Source: Acetobacter fabarum
GTDB taxonomy: Bacteria > Pseudomonadota > Alphaproteobacteria > Acetobacterales > Acetobacteraceae
NCBI RefSeq assembly: GCF_011516925.1
Contig: NZ_WOTG01000009.1
Span: 1 to 64,000 of the forward strand
Direction of reading: 5' to 3'
DNA length: 64,000 nucleotides
Shown: positions 51,789 to 62,099 of the stretch, piece by piece
How positions within the stretch are numbered: position 1 is the stretch's first letter
Layout: every line of letters starts with the position of its first letter
Translations under genes and position numbers: made by a program
The notes under the pieces: generated by a model
What the model saw: the letters and a program-made list of their open reading frames with translations, nothing else
What the model was told of the DNA's origin: nothing
Databases searched by the model: none

Positions 51789-53330
51789 ATGACAGCAACC
51801 ACAGGATCAGGCGGCCTGCCCGGCGTGGGTAACTGGCTGGGGCAGGCTGTACAAAGTGCCGGGCAAGGCACCAGCATGGCCGATGGCGGGGCCGGGCAGG
51901 CTACCGCGCAGTCCCGCCTTGCCGGGGCTTTGCCCTCTGCCACAGCACTGGTGCAGAGTGCGCGCACGGCACTGGTTGCAGCACAGGCCCAGCAGGCCGA
52001 GGTTATGCTCACATTATCCGAAGGGGCAAAAACCCTGCTTGGCGGGACCTCCTCTGCCAGACAGCCCACGGCCAGTGCGGATAATACGGCCACTGCGGCA
52101 GCAACCAGCCAGAATACCGCCGCCAGCATGGCAGGGCGTGTGCCCACAGGGGCCGGGACCACAAGCCTTGTTGCGGATCTTATGCAGGCCGCAAATACGG
52201 TGCTGAATGACCCTGCCGCCACAGCAGACCAGAAAGCCATGGCCAGCAGGCTTGTGCAGTTGGCCACAGCCATGGCGGGCCAGTCCGCTGGTGGGGGAGG
52301 CAATGCGCTTGCGGGTGGAATTGCCGCGGCCTTGCCCCTGCTCCAGTCCCTTGGGGCGCAGCTGGAAGCACCGGGCGCGCTGGGTGGGGCGGTTGTGACC
52401 ACGGCAGGGCTGTACGGGCTGGTTGGCAACACCGCGCAGGACGGCAGGCTGGCCAGCGCCCTGCAAGGTATGGCAGGCGCTCAGGAGGAGGAAATCGTGC
52501 TGCCCGGCGGTATTGTGCAGCTCCCGCAGGACGTGGAGGCCGGGACTGTGGCCGCACTCATGCCCGCATCCTCCGCAGGAGTGGGGGGGAGTTTGACCAA
52601 CGCCCTTAGCAGCGCCCTGCTCCCAGACCTGTTCAGAGCGCTTTCTGCCGTGCTGACAAACACCAATGCAACGGATGAGCAAAAAGCCGCCGCCACCGCC
52701 CTGCTCCAGATGCTGGAGACGGCAGACAACACGCTCGATATTCCTCAGGCCCTGCTTAACCCGCTGGTTGCTGCAGCCCTTATGCCCGCACTCAGCCCCT
52801 CCCAGCGCGGGCGGCTGGTCCGCGCTGCTCTGGCGGAGGAGGTGGAGGATATGGGGCAACTGGCAGATACCGAACAGACAGCCCAGCCGGGTGTGGCGGG
52901 GTTGCGGGCTGCTTTGCGCAAAAATGCTGCGTATCTGGCAGCGGTGCAGACCCCCTTGCTGGACCACGCGCTCCAGTTAACCCGCAAGCAGGAGGCCGAA
53001 GCCGTGGCCGCCGCACTGGCAGGGTGGGGTTTTGCAGGTCGCAGCCGTGAGCAGTGGATGGATGAGGCACTGGATGTGTCCTCCATCATGGCTTTGTCCC
53101 AGAACCTTATGGCAGATTCCCCCTATATGGGGGCTTTGGCCAGCACCAGCCTGACCCCGATCCTGATCATGAGCTGGGCGGCACTTCTGTCCGGCTGCCT
53201 GCCTCGGGCCTACCCGTTTGTGCCGCGTGTGTGGCGGCGGGCAGATAAAAAGAAGTGGCGCAGAAAAAGCCCGAACCAGAAAATGGATTTCCAGAACCTG
53301 CTGTTCATGGGCGACGCGGTGGAGGCATAG
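51789..53330 (+). CDS. Large Ala-rich protein of unknown function
   Basis: A 513-residue protein, strikingly rich in Ala, Gly, Leu and Gln and largely helical. Two stretches repeat a theme: LMQAANTVLNDPAATADQKAMASRLVQLATAMAG (about 138-171) and LFRALSAVLTNTNATDEQKAAATALLQMLETADN (about 281-314), which suggests an internal duplication. The C terminus has one hydrophobic segment (LTPILIMSWAALLSGCLPRAYPF) and a basic tail. No signal peptide is visible. The ATG at 51789 follows GGAG at good spacing; a longer frame begins at 51714. I recognise no family. Confidence 0.65.
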   Translation: MTATTGSGGLPGVGNWLGQAVQSAGQGTSMADGGAGQATAQSRLAGALPSATALVQSARTALVAAQAQQAEVMLTLSEGAKTLLGGTSSARQPTASADNTATAAATSQNTAASMAGRVPTGAGTTSLVADLMQAANTVLNDPAATADQKAMASRLVQLATAMAGQSAGGGGNALAGGIAAALPLLQSLGAQLEAPGALGGAVVTTAGLYGLVGNTAQDGRLASALQGMAGAQEEEIVLPGGIVQLPQDVEAGTVAALMPASSAGVGGSLTNALSSALLPDLFRALSAVLTNTNATDEQKAAATALLQMLETADNTLDIPQALLNPLVAAALMPALSPSQRGRLVRAALAEEVEDMGQLADTEQTAQPGVAGLRAALRKNAAYLAAVQTPLLDHALQLTRKQEAEAVAAALAGWGFAGRSREQWMDEALDVSSIMALSQNLMADSPYMGALASTSLTPILIMSWAALLSGCLPRAYPFVPRVWRRADKKKWRRKSPNQKMDFQNLLFMGDAVEA

Positions 53331-53367
53331 GCCCACCCCGCCGTGTGCGCCCTCGCTGTGCGGGTGC

Positions 53368-54225
53368 TTACGGTGCGGTATCCTGCGTGCAGGTGGGGGT
53401 GGGGGGCAGGTCGAGCGTGCTGAGCGTGCCCTGCATTTTAAAATCGCCAAAATCCAGATGCAGCTGGTCAGACACGCCATTGGCAAAATAGCGCATGCCC
53501 ATTTCGTATTCAGGCATCATGGTGTGGGCGTTGCGGTCGTAAAAGGCGATATGCACGTGCCCGGAGGCCAGTTTCTGCAAGGGCTGGTACGGCGTGTTGC
53601 CAGCCGGAGGGGGCGACCATGTGAGCAGGGTCACATAGGTGTCTTCCGGCCCATCAGGCAGGGTGCCGTCAAACAGGGGGGTGGTCAGGTCTTTTTCACC
53701 TTGCCGGGCGGCACTTAAAATACGGGCCGTATGGGTTACGGGGAACAGGGTGCCCACGGGCAGGCGCAGCGTTTTGGCCAGCGGCTGGCGATACTGCACA
53801 ACCCCGGACCCATCGGGGGTAAGGCTTGCCTCCCCGCTGACAACGCGCAGCAGTTTGCCGTTGCGTGTTTCCTGGCTTTTAAAGGTCAGGTGGCGGCCAT
53901 CCAGACTTTCCTGCGCCGCATAGTCGGAGAGCAGGTGCTCCTCGCCCTGCTTGCGGGTGACACTCTGTATGTCCAGCCTCTGGTGGGAGGACCAGCCAAG
54001 GCAGGTCTTGAGTACGGAGTAGCTCATGCGCCCGGTAGCAGAGAGCGTTTGCCCGCCCGCAGATTCCACCAGCCCCAGATCATATACCGCCTGTTGTGAC
54101 ACAAGGGGGGATGTGGGGGCTGCCGCGCGTGCAGCCGGGCACAGCAGGGCAAGGGTAAGGGTAAGGCAGGCTGGGGCAAGGGCTGCCAGCAGGGTGGTCT
54201 GGTGGCGCGGGGGACGTATGGTCAT
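53368..54225 (-). CDS. EipB-like envelope integrity protein (DUF1849)
   Basis: A 285-residue periplasmic protein with a signal peptide (about 1-35) and the family's body: YDLGLVESAGGQTLSATGRMSY, a conserved Cys in LKTCLGWSSHQRLDI, ESLDGRHLTFKSQETRNGKLL, and a last Cys near the C terminus. The Brucella homologue EipB forms a beta-spiral closed by a disulfide between such cysteines and supports envelope integrity. The start at 54225 removes a 12-residue extension. It lies downstream of nothing else on its strand except aspS, read in the same direction and separated by 74 bp. Confidence 0.85.
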   Translation of the reverse strand: MTIRPPRHQTTLLAALAPACLTLTLALLCPAARAAAPTSPLVSQQAVYDLGLVESAGGQTLSATGRMSYSVLKTCLGWSSHQRLDIQSVTRKQGEEHLLSDYAAQESLDGRHLTFKSQETRNGKLLRVVSGEASLTPDGSGVVQYRQPLAKTLRLPVGTLFPVTHTARILSAARQGEKDLTTPLFDGTLPDGPEDTYVTLLTWSPPPAGNTPYQPLQKLASGHVHIAFYDRNAHTMMPEYEMGMRYFANGVSDQLHLDFGDFKMQGTLSTLDLPPTPTCTQDTAP

Positions 54226-54299
54226 ACCCCCTACAAAAAAACATCCGGCGTGGTCATGCAACCAGCCGGATGAATGTTTGTGGTCTCAAAAAACGGTTA

Positions 54300-56096
54300 T
54301 CAGTCTTTTTTAACCGTTGGTTTGGGCTTGGGCAGGTTGAGCGCGAGGGAGAGTTCCTTCATGCGCTCAGGGGCTACGGGGGCGGGGGCACCCATCATCA
54401 GGTCTTCACCCTGCTGGTTGAGCGGGAACAGAATAACCTCGCGGATGTTTGGTTCATCGGCCAGCAGCATCACAATGCGGTCCACGCCGGGGGCGGAACC
54501 ACCATGCGGGGGTGCTCCGTAGCGGAAGGCGTTGAGCATGCCGCCAAAGCGGGCTTCCACCTCGCTTTCGGGATAGCCTGCAATTTCAAACGCCCGCACC
54601 ATCACGTCTGGCAGGTGGTTACGCACCGCACCGGAGGAGAGTTCGATCCCGTTGCATACAATGTCGTACTGGTAGGCCAGAATATCCAGCGGGTCCTTGG
54701 TGTTCAGGGCTTCCAGCCCACCCTGCGGCATGGAGAACGGGTTGTGGGAGAAGTCCACCAGCCCCGTTTCCTCATTCAGCTCGTACATGGGGAAGTCCGT
54801 GATCCAGCAGAAGCGGAAGGCGTTCTTTTCGATCAGGTCCAGTTCTTCGGCAATGCGGGTGCGCACAAGGCCGGAGAACTTGTCTACCTCATGCCCCTTG
54901 CCTGCGGCAAAGAACACGGCATCGCCCGCCTTAAGCCCCAGCTTGGCGCGAATGGCTTCTGCCCGGTCGGCTTCAAGGTTCTTGGCAATCGGGCCCTGCC
55001 CACCTTCGGCGTTGAAGGTGATGTAGCCCAGGCCACCAGCCCCGTTCTCACGCGCCCAGGCATTGAGCTTGTCAAAGAACGAGCGGGGCTTGTCCCCCGC
55101 GCCGGGGGCGGGAATGGCGCGGATTTCACCACCATCGGCGGCAATGCGGGCAAACAGGCCAAAGCCGGAGCCTGCAAAGTCTTCCGTGACGTCCGTAATC
55201 AGCAGCGGGTTGCGCAGGTCCGGCTTGTCGGAACCATAAACCTTCATGGCGCGGGCGTAGGGAATACGCTCGAACGGCGCGGTGCTGACCGTGCGGCCAT
55301 TACCGAATTCGGTAAACAGCCCGCTCATGACTTCTTCCATCACCGCAAAAATTTCGTCCTGCGTGGCAAAGGCCATTTCAAAGTCAAGCTGGTAGAACTC
55401 ACCGGGGGAGCGGTCCGCGCGGGAGGCTTCATCGCGGAAGCACGGAGCAATCTGGAAGTAGCGGTCAAACCCCGCCACCATGGCCAGCTGCTTGAACTGC
55501 TGCGGTGCCTGCGGCAGCGCGTAGAACTTGCCGGGGTGGTTGCGTGAGGGCACCAGAAAGTCGCGCGCCCCTTCGGGGGAGGAGGCGGTCAGGATAGGGG
55601 TTTGCAGTTCTACAAAGTTCAGGTCCGTCATGCGCTTGCGCATGCTGGCAATAACGGCGCAGCGCAGGCGGATGTTGGCGTGCACTTTTTCACGCCGCAG
55701 GTCGATGTAGCGGTAGCGCAGGCGCAGCTCGTCCGAATAATGTTCCTGCCCGGCTACCTGCAGGGGCAGCACGGCGGCGTGGGACTGCACGACAAAGTCT
55801 TTTGCGCGCACTTCAATATCACCCGTGGCAAGGTCGGGGTTGCGCGTGCCTTCCTCGCGCAGGACCACTTCACCGGTTACGGTAATCACGCTTTCTACCC
55901 GGATGTGTTCGGCTGTTGCCATGACATCCGACCCGGCGGGGATGACAATCTGGGTCATGCCCGTTTCGTCCCGCAGGTCAATAAACAGCAGGCCGCCATG
56001 GTCGCGCTTGCTATGCACCCAGCCGGACAGGCGCGCGGTGGTGCCAGCATCGCTTGCGCGAAGGGCCGAGCAGCTATGGGTACGGTAAGGGTGCAT
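54300..56096 (-). CDS. aspS: Aspartyl-tRNA synthetase
   Basis: A 598-residue class II bacterial aspartyl-tRNA synthetase: an N-terminal OB fold ([21 protein letters not shown]), motif 2 ([24 protein letters not shown]), the bacterial GAD insertion in the centre, and motif 3 ([14 protein letters not shown]). E. coli AspS is 590 residues. The ATG at 56096 (MHPYRTH) matches the usual N terminus; the ATG at 56150 has no ribosome site. Confidence 0.96.
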   Translation of the reverse strand: MHPYRTHSCSALRASDAGTTARLSGWVHSKRDHGGLLFIDLRDETGMTQIVIPAGSDVMATAEHIRVESVITVTGEVVLREEGTRNPDLATGDIEVRAKDFVVQSHAAVLPLQVAGQEHYSDELRLRYRYIDLRREKVHANIRLRCAVIASMRKRMTDLNFVELQTPILTASSPEGARDFLVPSRNHPGKFYALPQAPQQFKQLAMVAGFDRYFQIAPCFRDEASRADRSPGEFYQLDFEMAFATQDEIFAVMEEVMSGLFTEFGNGRTVSTAPFERIPYARAMKVYGSDKPDLRNPLLITDVTEDFAGSGFGLFARIAADGGEIRAIPAPGAGDKPRSFFDKLNAWARENGAGGLGYITFNAEGGQGPIAKNLEADRAEAIRAKLGLKAGDAVFFAAGKGHEVDKFSGLVRTRIAEELDLIEKNAFRFCWITDFPMYELNEETGLVDFSHNPFSMPQGGLEALNTKDPLDILAYQYDIVCNGIELSSGAVRNHLPDVMVRAFEIAGYPESEVEARFGGMLNAFRYGAPPHGGSAPGVDRIVMLLADEPNIREVILFPLNQQGEDLMMGAPAPVAPERMKELSLALNLPKPKPTVKKD

Positions 56097-56251
56097 GGTC
56101 TTGTCCCACAAATTGTGGCCCGGCCTGCGGGCGGGCACGTGTTTTGCCATAGAGAATTGGGGTGGAGGAAGCAGGGGCAGGGGCGTTATGTCAAGGCTGG
56201 TGCAGGCTTAGCCTGCCTGTTTTAGCGCTTGTGGGGCATTTTACGCGTTAT

Positions 56252-57331
56252 TCAGCCCTGTGTGCTGCGGCGCAGGTCTGCGGCAAGGGCGGTAATGGAG
56301 TCTGCGCGCGTGTCCCATGCACAGACAAAGCGGTAAACACCCCCGAACAGGGTATGGAATCGCCACCCCTGCGCGCGCAGGGTGTTGGCCACATGCTCGG
56401 GCATGAGCGCAAACACGGTATTGCTCTGCACGGGCCATGCCAGTTCCACCCCATCCAGCGCCGTTATGGCCTGTGCCAGAGCCTGCGCGCTGGCATTGGC
56501 ATGGCGGGCATTGGCCAGCCATGCGCCGGACTGGAGCATGCCCCGCCACGGGGCGGACAGGAGCCGCATTCTGGCAGCCATCTGCCCGGCCTGCATGGCG
56601 CGCTCGGCAAAGCCCTGAGCCAGCTGGGGGGTAAAAAACACCACCGCATCCCCCATGGCCATGCCGTTGCGGGCACCACCAAAGCTGAGCGCATCCACGC
56701 CGGATTGCCATGTCATGGCGGCGGGGGTGCATTCCAGCGCGGCCACGGCGTTGGCAAAGCGTGCGCCATCCATGTGCAGGCGTAACCCGTTGTCGTGGCA
56801 GGCATTGGCAATGGCGCGTATTTCGTCCAGCGAGTAGAGCAGGCCGTTCTCGGTCGGCTGGCTTATGCTCACGGCCGCCGGGGTGGAGGCTCCGGGGCCA
56901 CGTGCGCGGCGCATGGCCTGCGTAATGGCGGCGGGGGTCAGCTTGCCATCCTGCGTGGGAGGGGTGACCAGCTTTGCCCCACCGGAGAAAAATTCCGTCG
57001 CCCCCCGCTCGGATGTGTCCGCGTGGGCAATTTCGGAGGCAATAATGCTGCAATAGGGCGGGCAGAGCGTTGCCAGCACCAGCGCATTGGCCGCCGCACC
57101 GCTGAACACAAAAAACACGCGGGCCTGCGGGGCGGCAAACAGGTCCGCCACGGCCTTGGCCCCAAGGCGGGTCCATGCGTCATCCCCATAAGGTGGGGCG
57201 CTGGCGGAGGCTGCGCGGTTTATGGCTTCCAGCGCTTGGGGGCACAGGCCCGTATCATGGTCACTGCCAAATTGCTGCGTGGGTGTGGGGGCAGCAGGCT
57301 GGTGGGGGACGGGCTGAAAAGGCGGGTTCAT
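56252..57331 (-). CDS. Threonine-aldolase-like protein lacking the PLP lysine
   Basis: A 359-residue paralogue of the enzyme at 6123-7160, with the same landmarks in order: [68 protein letters not shown]. At the Schiff-base position it has GGARNG (codon CGC, Arg) where the first copy has GGTKNG (AAA, Lys). Without that lysine, normal PLP chemistry is not expected. The reading frame is otherwise intact and shows no decay. GGAG sits eight bases before the ATG at 57331. It may be a regulatory or non-catalytic relative. Confidence 0.85.
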   Translation of the reverse strand: MNPPFQPVPHQPAAPTPTQQFGSDHDTGLCPQALEAINRAASASAPPYGDDAWTRLGAKAVADLFAAPQARVFFVFSGAAANALVLATLCPPYCSIIASEIAHADTSERGATEFFSGGAKLVTPPTQDGKLTPAAITQAMRRARGPGASTPAAVSISQPTENGLLYSLDEIRAIANACHDNGLRLHMDGARFANAVAALECTPAAMTWQSGVDALSFGGARNGMAMGDAVVFFTPQLAQGFAERAMQAGQMAARMRLLSAPWRGMLQSGAWLANARHANASAQALAQAITALDGVELAWPVQSNTVFALMPEHVANTLRAQGWRFHTLFGGVYRFVCAWDTRADSITALAADLRRSTQG

Positions 57332-57501
57332 GGCGGAGGCTCCGGCCGGGGGTGGGGTGTGCCAGATGGGGCACAGGGCGGGATAAAGGTGCCACAAGCC
57401 AAGCCGGACCTTGCCTGTGGCGGGGTTTTGCTGTAAGGCCGCAGCCACCGCGCAGGCACCCCTGGAGGCCTGCGTGCTCAAGTTTTTCAGGAGAAGTCAA
57501 G

Positions 57502-58107
57502 GTGTCCAAAATTACAACAATCCAAGCTTCTGCGCGCGCGAAGGCTGGTAAGGGGGCAGCGCGTGCGACGAGGCGTGAAGGCCTGGTGCCCGGCGTTGTG
57601 TACGGTGGCAAGCAGGAATCCACGCTGATCGCGCTCGACCCGCGTCTGGTTGTCAAGGCAATCCAGACCTCTGGCTGGCGCTCACGCGTGTATGACATCC
57701 AGATCGAAGGTGGCAAGAACGAACGCGCTCTGGTGCGTGACGTGCAGCTCCACCCGGTCAAGGATTCGCCCGTTCACATCGACTTCCTGCGTCTGGCCGC
57801 TGGCTCGCGCGTGCATGTTGAAGTGGCCGTGCACTTTGTGGGCGAAGACAAGTGCCCCGGTATCAAGCGTGGTGGCATGCTCAACATCGTGCGTCACACG
57901 GTTGACGTGGAAGTGGCAGCAGAGAACATCCCCGAGTTCTTTACTGTTGACCTGACCAAGCTCGACATCAACGACAACGTGCGTTGGGACGATGTGCAGG
58001 GCACGGCAGGTGCAACGCCTGTTTCCCACGAAGCCAACTTTGTGGTTGCCTCCATTGCCGCACCGCTGGTTGACACCACTCCGGCAGAAGGTGCTGACGC
58101 TTCCTAA
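57502..58107 (+). CDS. rplY: 50S ribosomal protein L25 (CTC form)
   Basis: A 201-residue L25/TL5/CTC protein: a 5S-rRNA-binding N-terminal domain ([46 protein letters not shown]) plus the C-terminal beta domain of the long form. The start is GTG with AGGAG nine bases upstream. It is followed by pth, a common pairing. Confidence 0.95.
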   Translation: MSKITTIQASARAKAGKGAARATRREGLVPGVVYGGKQESTLIALDPRLVVKAIQTSGWRSRVYDIQIEGGKNERALVRDVQLHPVKDSPVHIDFLRLAAGSRVHVEVAVHFVGEDKCPGIKRGGMLNIVRHTVDVEVAAENIPEFFTVDLTKLDINDNVRWDDVQGTAGATPVSHEANFVVASIAAPLVDTTPAEGADAS

Positions 58108-58203
58108 TCGGGAGTTCAGGCAATCTGAAGCTTATGGAACGCGGGGGCACGTGCAGGCGCATGTGCCCCCCTTTCTGTTCATAAACACAAGGCAGAATCC
58201 GCA

Positions 58204-58785
58204 ATGCTGCTCTGGGTCGGACTGGGTAACCCCGAGTCCTCCATGCGCCGGCACCGGCACAATGTTGGCTTTATGGCGGTCGAGGCCATTGCCGCCAGAT
58301 ACGGCTTTACGCCATGGCGCAACCGCTTCAAGGGTGAGGTAGCCGAAGGGCGCATAGGCGGCCACAAGGTGCTTGCACTGCTGCCCATGACCTACATGAA
58401 CCGCTCGGGCGAGAGTGTGCAGGAAGCTGCGGCCTTTTACAAAATAGCCCCCGAGCAGATAACGCTTTTCCATGATGAGCTGGATCTGGAACCGGGCAGG
58501 CTGCGCATCAAGCGTGGCGGCGGTGCAGCGGGCCATAACGGCCTGCGCTCGACAGACAAGATGCTGGGCACGCCCGATTACTGGCGTGTTCGTATTGGCA
58601 TAGGCCACCCCGGCGCCAAGGAACGGGTGCATGGCTGGGTGCTGGGTAATTTTACACAAACAGACCAGCAGGACTGGCTCGACCCCATGCTCACCAGCAT
58701 GGCCGATGCCGCCCCCCTGCTGGCGGATGGGCATGCCGACCGGTTTATGACCAAGGTTGCACTGCCACAAGGGAGCAAGGGCTGA
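58204..58785 (+). CDS. pth: Peptidyl-tRNA hydrolase
   Basis: A 193-residue hydrolase that recycles peptidyl-tRNA. It has VGLGNPESSMRRHRHNVGFMAV with the catalytic His, LLPMTYMNRSGESVQ, HDELDLEPGRLRIKRGGGAAGHNGLRS and RIGIGHPG. The stop overlaps the ychF start (TGATG at 58783-58787). Confidence 0.96.
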   Translation: MLLWVGLGNPESSMRRHRHNVGFMAVEAIAARYGFTPWRNRFKGEVAEGRIGGHKVLALLPMTYMNRSGESVQEAAAFYKIAPEQITLFHDELDLEPGRLRIKRGGGAAGHNGLRSTDKMLGTPDYWRVRIGIGHPGAKERVHGWVLGNFTQTDQQDWLDPMLTSMADAAPLLADGHADRFMTKVALPQGSKG

Positions 58786-59879
58786 TGGGTTTTAACTGCG
58801 GTATTGTTGGTCTGCCCAATGTGGGCAAGTCCACCCTGTTCAACGCGCTTACGGCCACGGCCACGGCGCAGGCCGCCAACTACCCGTTCTGCACGATCGA
58901 GCCCAATGTGGGCCGCGTTGCGGTGCCGGACCCACGGCTGGACAAGCTGGTGGCTATTGGCAAATCCCAGCGTGAAGTGCCCACAAGCCTTGAGTTTGTG
59001 GACATTGCGGGCCTTGTGCGCGGTGCCTCCAAGGGGGAAGGGCTGGGCAACCAGTTTCTGGCCAATATCCGTGAGGTGGACGCCATTATCCACGTCCTGC
59101 GCTGCTTTGAGGATGATGATATTACCCATGTGGAAGGGGGCGTGGACCCCGTCCGGGATGCGGAGATCATTGAAACCGAGCTGATGCTGGCTGATCTGGA
59201 TTCGCTGGAAAAACGCCTGCCCGCGCTGGAAAAACGTGCCCGCAACCGCGACAGCGAAGCCGTGGCCCAGATCGAGATCATGCAGCCCATTCTTGCGGCC
59301 CTGCGTGATGGCCGCCCTGCGCGCACCGCCATTCCCGCCGGGGAGGAGGAGACTGTCCGCCGCCTGCAGCTCATGACCAGCAAGCCCGTGCTGTATGTGT
59401 GCAACGTGGATGAAGACTCGGCCTCCACCGGCAATGCGTTCTCCGAAAAGGTGAAGGCCAAGGCTGAAGCCGAAGGGGCAGCGGTTGTTATTGTTTCCGC
59501 CGCGATCGAAGCTGAGGTGAGCCAGCTCGAAAACGAGGAACGCCGTGAATTCCTGGAAGGGCTGGGCCTGAGCGATAGCGGTCTGGACCGTGTGATTGCC
59601 GCAGGGTACAAACTGCTGGGCCTGAGCACCTACTTTACCGTAGGCCCCAAGGAGGCACGTGCATGGACCATTACGGTCGGCACCAAGGCCCCGCAGGCTG
59701 CTGCCGTTATTCACAATGATTTTGAACGTGGCTTTATTGCCTGCGAAACCATCGCATTTGACGATTATGTTCGATATAATGGGGAAGCAGGTGCCAAGGA
59801 AGCAGGACGCCTGCGGATTGAAGGCCGTGACTACGTTGTGAAGGACGGCGACATTCTGCTCTTCCGCTTTAATGTCTGA
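58785..59879 (+). CDS. ychF: Redox-regulated P-loop ATPase YchF/OLA1
   Basis: A 364-residue OBG-family protein with P-loop GLPNVGKSTLFNAL, the G3-like DIAGLVRGASKGEGLGNQFLANIR, a coiled-coil middle and the C-terminal TGS domain (FTVGPKEARAWTI; RDYVVKDGDILLFRFNV). YchF prefers ATP and associates with ribosomes. It is translationally coupled to pth. Confidence 0.96.
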   Translation: MGFNCGIVGLPNVGKSTLFNALTATATAQAANYPFCTIEPNVGRVAVPDPRLDKLVAIGKSQREVPTSLEFVDIAGLVRGASKGEGLGNQFLANIREVDAIIHVLRCFEDDDITHVEGGVDPVRDAEIIETELMLADLDSLEKRLPALEKRARNRDSEAVAQIEIMQPILAALRDGRPARTAIPAGEEETVRRLQLMTSKPVLYVCNVDEDSASTGNAFSEKVKAKAEAEGAAVVIVSAAIEAEVSQLENEERREFLEGLGLSDSGLDRVIAAGYKLLGLSTYFTVGPKEARAWTITVGTKAPQAAAVIHNDFERGFIACETIAFDDYVRYNGEAGAKEAGRLRIEGRDYVVKDGDILLFRFNV

Positions 59880-59973
59880 TACGGCACTCTAAAGCGCATG
59901 ATCAGGTCCGCCCCGGTGGGCGGACCACACACGATAAAAAGAAAACCGGACAATGGAGATAAGGGACGCCAGC

Positions 59974-61287
59974 ATGAATACGGAGGAAGACAGTCGGCAG
60001 CATGTGGCCACGGCAGATATGCGCGCACCAGCACAGGGTGTGCCATCGCCATGCTCCATGCACGATCTGGCACACAGGGCCAGACTGGCCGTGCGCACGC
60101 TGGCGCAGAGTTCCTCCTCCGAGCGGGACAAGGCCCTATGGGCTGCGGCCAGCGCATTGCGGGCGTCTGCTCCGGCCATTCTGGCGGCCAATGCGCTTGA
60201 CCTTGCCGCATCTACCGCCAAGGACGCATTCCGTGACCGGCTGACCCTGACCCCCGAGCGGGTCGAGGCCATGGCCCGTGGGCTGGAAGACATTGCCGAC
60301 CTGCCCGACCCCGTAGGGCAGGTGCTGGAGGAATGGTCCCGCCCCAACGGCCTGCGCATTCGCAAGGTGGCAACGGCTGTTGGCGTTATTGGCGTTATTT
60401 ACGAAAGCCGCCCCAATGTAGGGGCCGATGCGGCCGGGCTGTGCATCAAGTCCGGCAATGCCGTGCTGCTGCGTGGCGGGTCGGAAAGCCTGCATAGCGC
60501 GCGCGCCATTCATGCCGCCATGCAGACCGGCTTGCGCAATGCGGGCCTGCCGGAAGATGCCGTGCTGATCGCCCCGGATGCTGATCGCAAACACGTGGCG
60601 GACATGCTGACCGCTGCTGGCCTTGTGGACCTGATTATTCCACGGGGTGGCCGCTCGCTGGTGGAGCGCGTGCAGCGTGAGGCCCGCGTGCCTGTGCTGG
60701 CGCATGCGGAAGGGCTGTGCCACACCTATGTCCATTCCGCAGCCGACCATGCCATGGCCCGCCGGATTGTGCTGAACGCCAAAATGCGCCGTGTGGGCAT
60801 TTGCGGCGCAACCGAAACCCTGCTGATAGACGCAGCCATTGCTTCGGTCCTGCTGCCCCAGATTGTGGTTGACCTGGCTGAGCAGGGCTGCACGTTCAAG
60901 GCGGATGCCGCCGCAAGGCAGATCATGCCCGACCTGCCCGCCGGTACCGAAAAAGACTTTGCCACCGAATGGCTGGATGCCGTGCTGAACGTAGCCGTAG
61001 TGGATGGTGTGGACGAGGCACTCGACCACATTGCCCGCTTTGGCTCCTCCCACACCGAAGCCATTGTTACGGCGGACGAAGCCGTTGCTGCGCGGTTCAT
61101 GAATGGTGTGAGCAGCGCGGTTGTCATGTGGAATGCCTCCACCCAGTTCTGTGATGGTGGGGAGTTCGGGTTCGGGGCGGAAATTGGCATTGCCACAGGG
61201 CGCTTCCATGCCCGTGGGCCAGTTGGCGTGGAACAGCTGACAACCTTCCGCTACGAGGTGCTTGGTAGCGGTCAGGTCCGTACCTGA
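59974..61287 (+). CDS. proA: Gamma-glutamyl phosphate reductase
   Basis: A 437-residue aldehyde-dehydrogenase-fold enzyme of proline synthesis: VGVIGVIYESRPNVGADAAGLCIKSGNAVLLRGG, IIPRGGRSLVERV, catalytic Cys in RRVGICGATETLL, and FGSSHTEAIVT. AAGGGA precedes the ATG at 59974. It begins the proA-nadD-rsfS-rlmH order typical of Alphaproteobacteria. Confidence 0.96.
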   Translation: MNTEEDSRQHVATADMRAPAQGVPSPCSMHDLAHRARLAVRTLAQSSSSERDKALWAAASALRASAPAILAANALDLAASTAKDAFRDRLTLTPERVEAMARGLEDIADLPDPVGQVLEEWSRPNGLRIRKVATAVGVIGVIYESRPNVGADAAGLCIKSGNAVLLRGGSESLHSARAIHAAMQTGLRNAGLPEDAVLIAPDADRKHVADMLTAAGLVDLIIPRGGRSLVERVQREARVPVLAHAEGLCHTYVHSAADHAMARRIVLNAKMRRVGICGATETLLIDAAIASVLLPQIVVDLAEQGCTFKADAAARQIMPDLPAGTEKDFATEWLDAVLNVAVVDGVDEALDHIARFGSSHTEAIVTADEAVAARFMNGVSSAVVMWNASTQFCDGGEFGFGAEIGIATGRFHARGPVGVEQLTTFRYEVLGSGQVRT

Positions 61288-61379
61288 GCGCGCAGGCCCA
61301 TAACAGGCCAGTGGCGCACACCGGCCCCCGCATACTTGGGGCGGGCAGTGCGCGCGGCCTGCATGGGCCACAACGGTAT

Positions 61380-62099
61380 ATGCCAGTTACAAAAGCAGAT
61401 ACGGCGGCCATAACGGGCAGGGGAGTGCAGCCCGCAGGGTGCCGGATTCCCACATGGGGGGATAACCGCCACAGCCGCGTGGGGCTTCTGGGTGGGTCAT
61501 TCAACCCTGCGCACAGATGGCATCAGGCCATAGCCCGGCGGGCTATGCTGGAGCTACGGCTGGATCAGGTCTGGCTTATGGTGTCTCCGGGTAATCCGCT
61601 CAAGGCCGGGCGGGAGATGGCCTCTTTTGCCACCCGTCTGGCCACTGCGCGCCAACTGGCGGATGGGCGCAGGATTGTGGCCACCGATCTGGAGGCCCGA
61701 CTCGGCACCCGTTATACGGTGGACACGCTTGCCCGGCTCAAGGCCCGCTTCCCCCATGTTCGGTTTGTATGGCTGATGGGGGCGGATGGTCTGGTAACAT
61801 TGCCGCGCTGGAAGCACTGGCACCAACTGGTGCGGCAGGTACCTGTGGCGGTTTTCCCCCGTCCGGGGCAGAATGTGCGGGCTTTGGGCGGGTTGGCGGC
61901 GCAGTATCTGGCGCGCTGGCGTGTGCCTGCACGGCAGGCAGCACGGCTTGCCACACTTTCTCCCCCAGCTTGGGCTTTCCTTCCGGGGGCACAAAACAGT
62001 ATATCTGCAACAGCCATTCGTCAGCGGGGCGGGTTTGACGCCACTACGGATCAGCCCATCACCCCAAAGAGTAGTCAGTTTTCAGGAGAACGGTCATAA
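61380..62099 (+). CDS. nadD: Nicotinate-nucleotide adenylyltransferase with altered HxGH motif
   Basis: A 239-residue NadD, essential for NAD synthesis: VGLLGGSFNPAH, VWLMVSPGNPLK, GTRYTVDTLARLKARFP, FVWLMGAD and the C-terminal SISATAIRQ. The nucleotidyl-transfer motif H-x-G-H reads HRWH here: TGG at the position where GGG (Gly) would be one base away. Both histidines are kept. The change could weaken the enzyme, or be a sequencing error. The start is chosen at 61380, though the fold proper begins about 33 residues in. Confidence 0.88.
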   Translation: MPVTKADTAAITGRGVQPAGCRIPTWGDNRHSRVGLLGGSFNPAHRWHQAIARRAMLELRLDQVWLMVSPGNPLKAGREMASFATRLATARQLADGRRIVATDLEARLGTRYTVDTLARLKARFPHVRFVWLMGADGLVTLPRWKHWHQLVRQVPVAVFPRPGQNVRALGGLAAQYLARWRVPARQAARLATLSPPAWAFLPGAQNSISATAIRQRGGFDATTDQPITPKSSQFSGERS

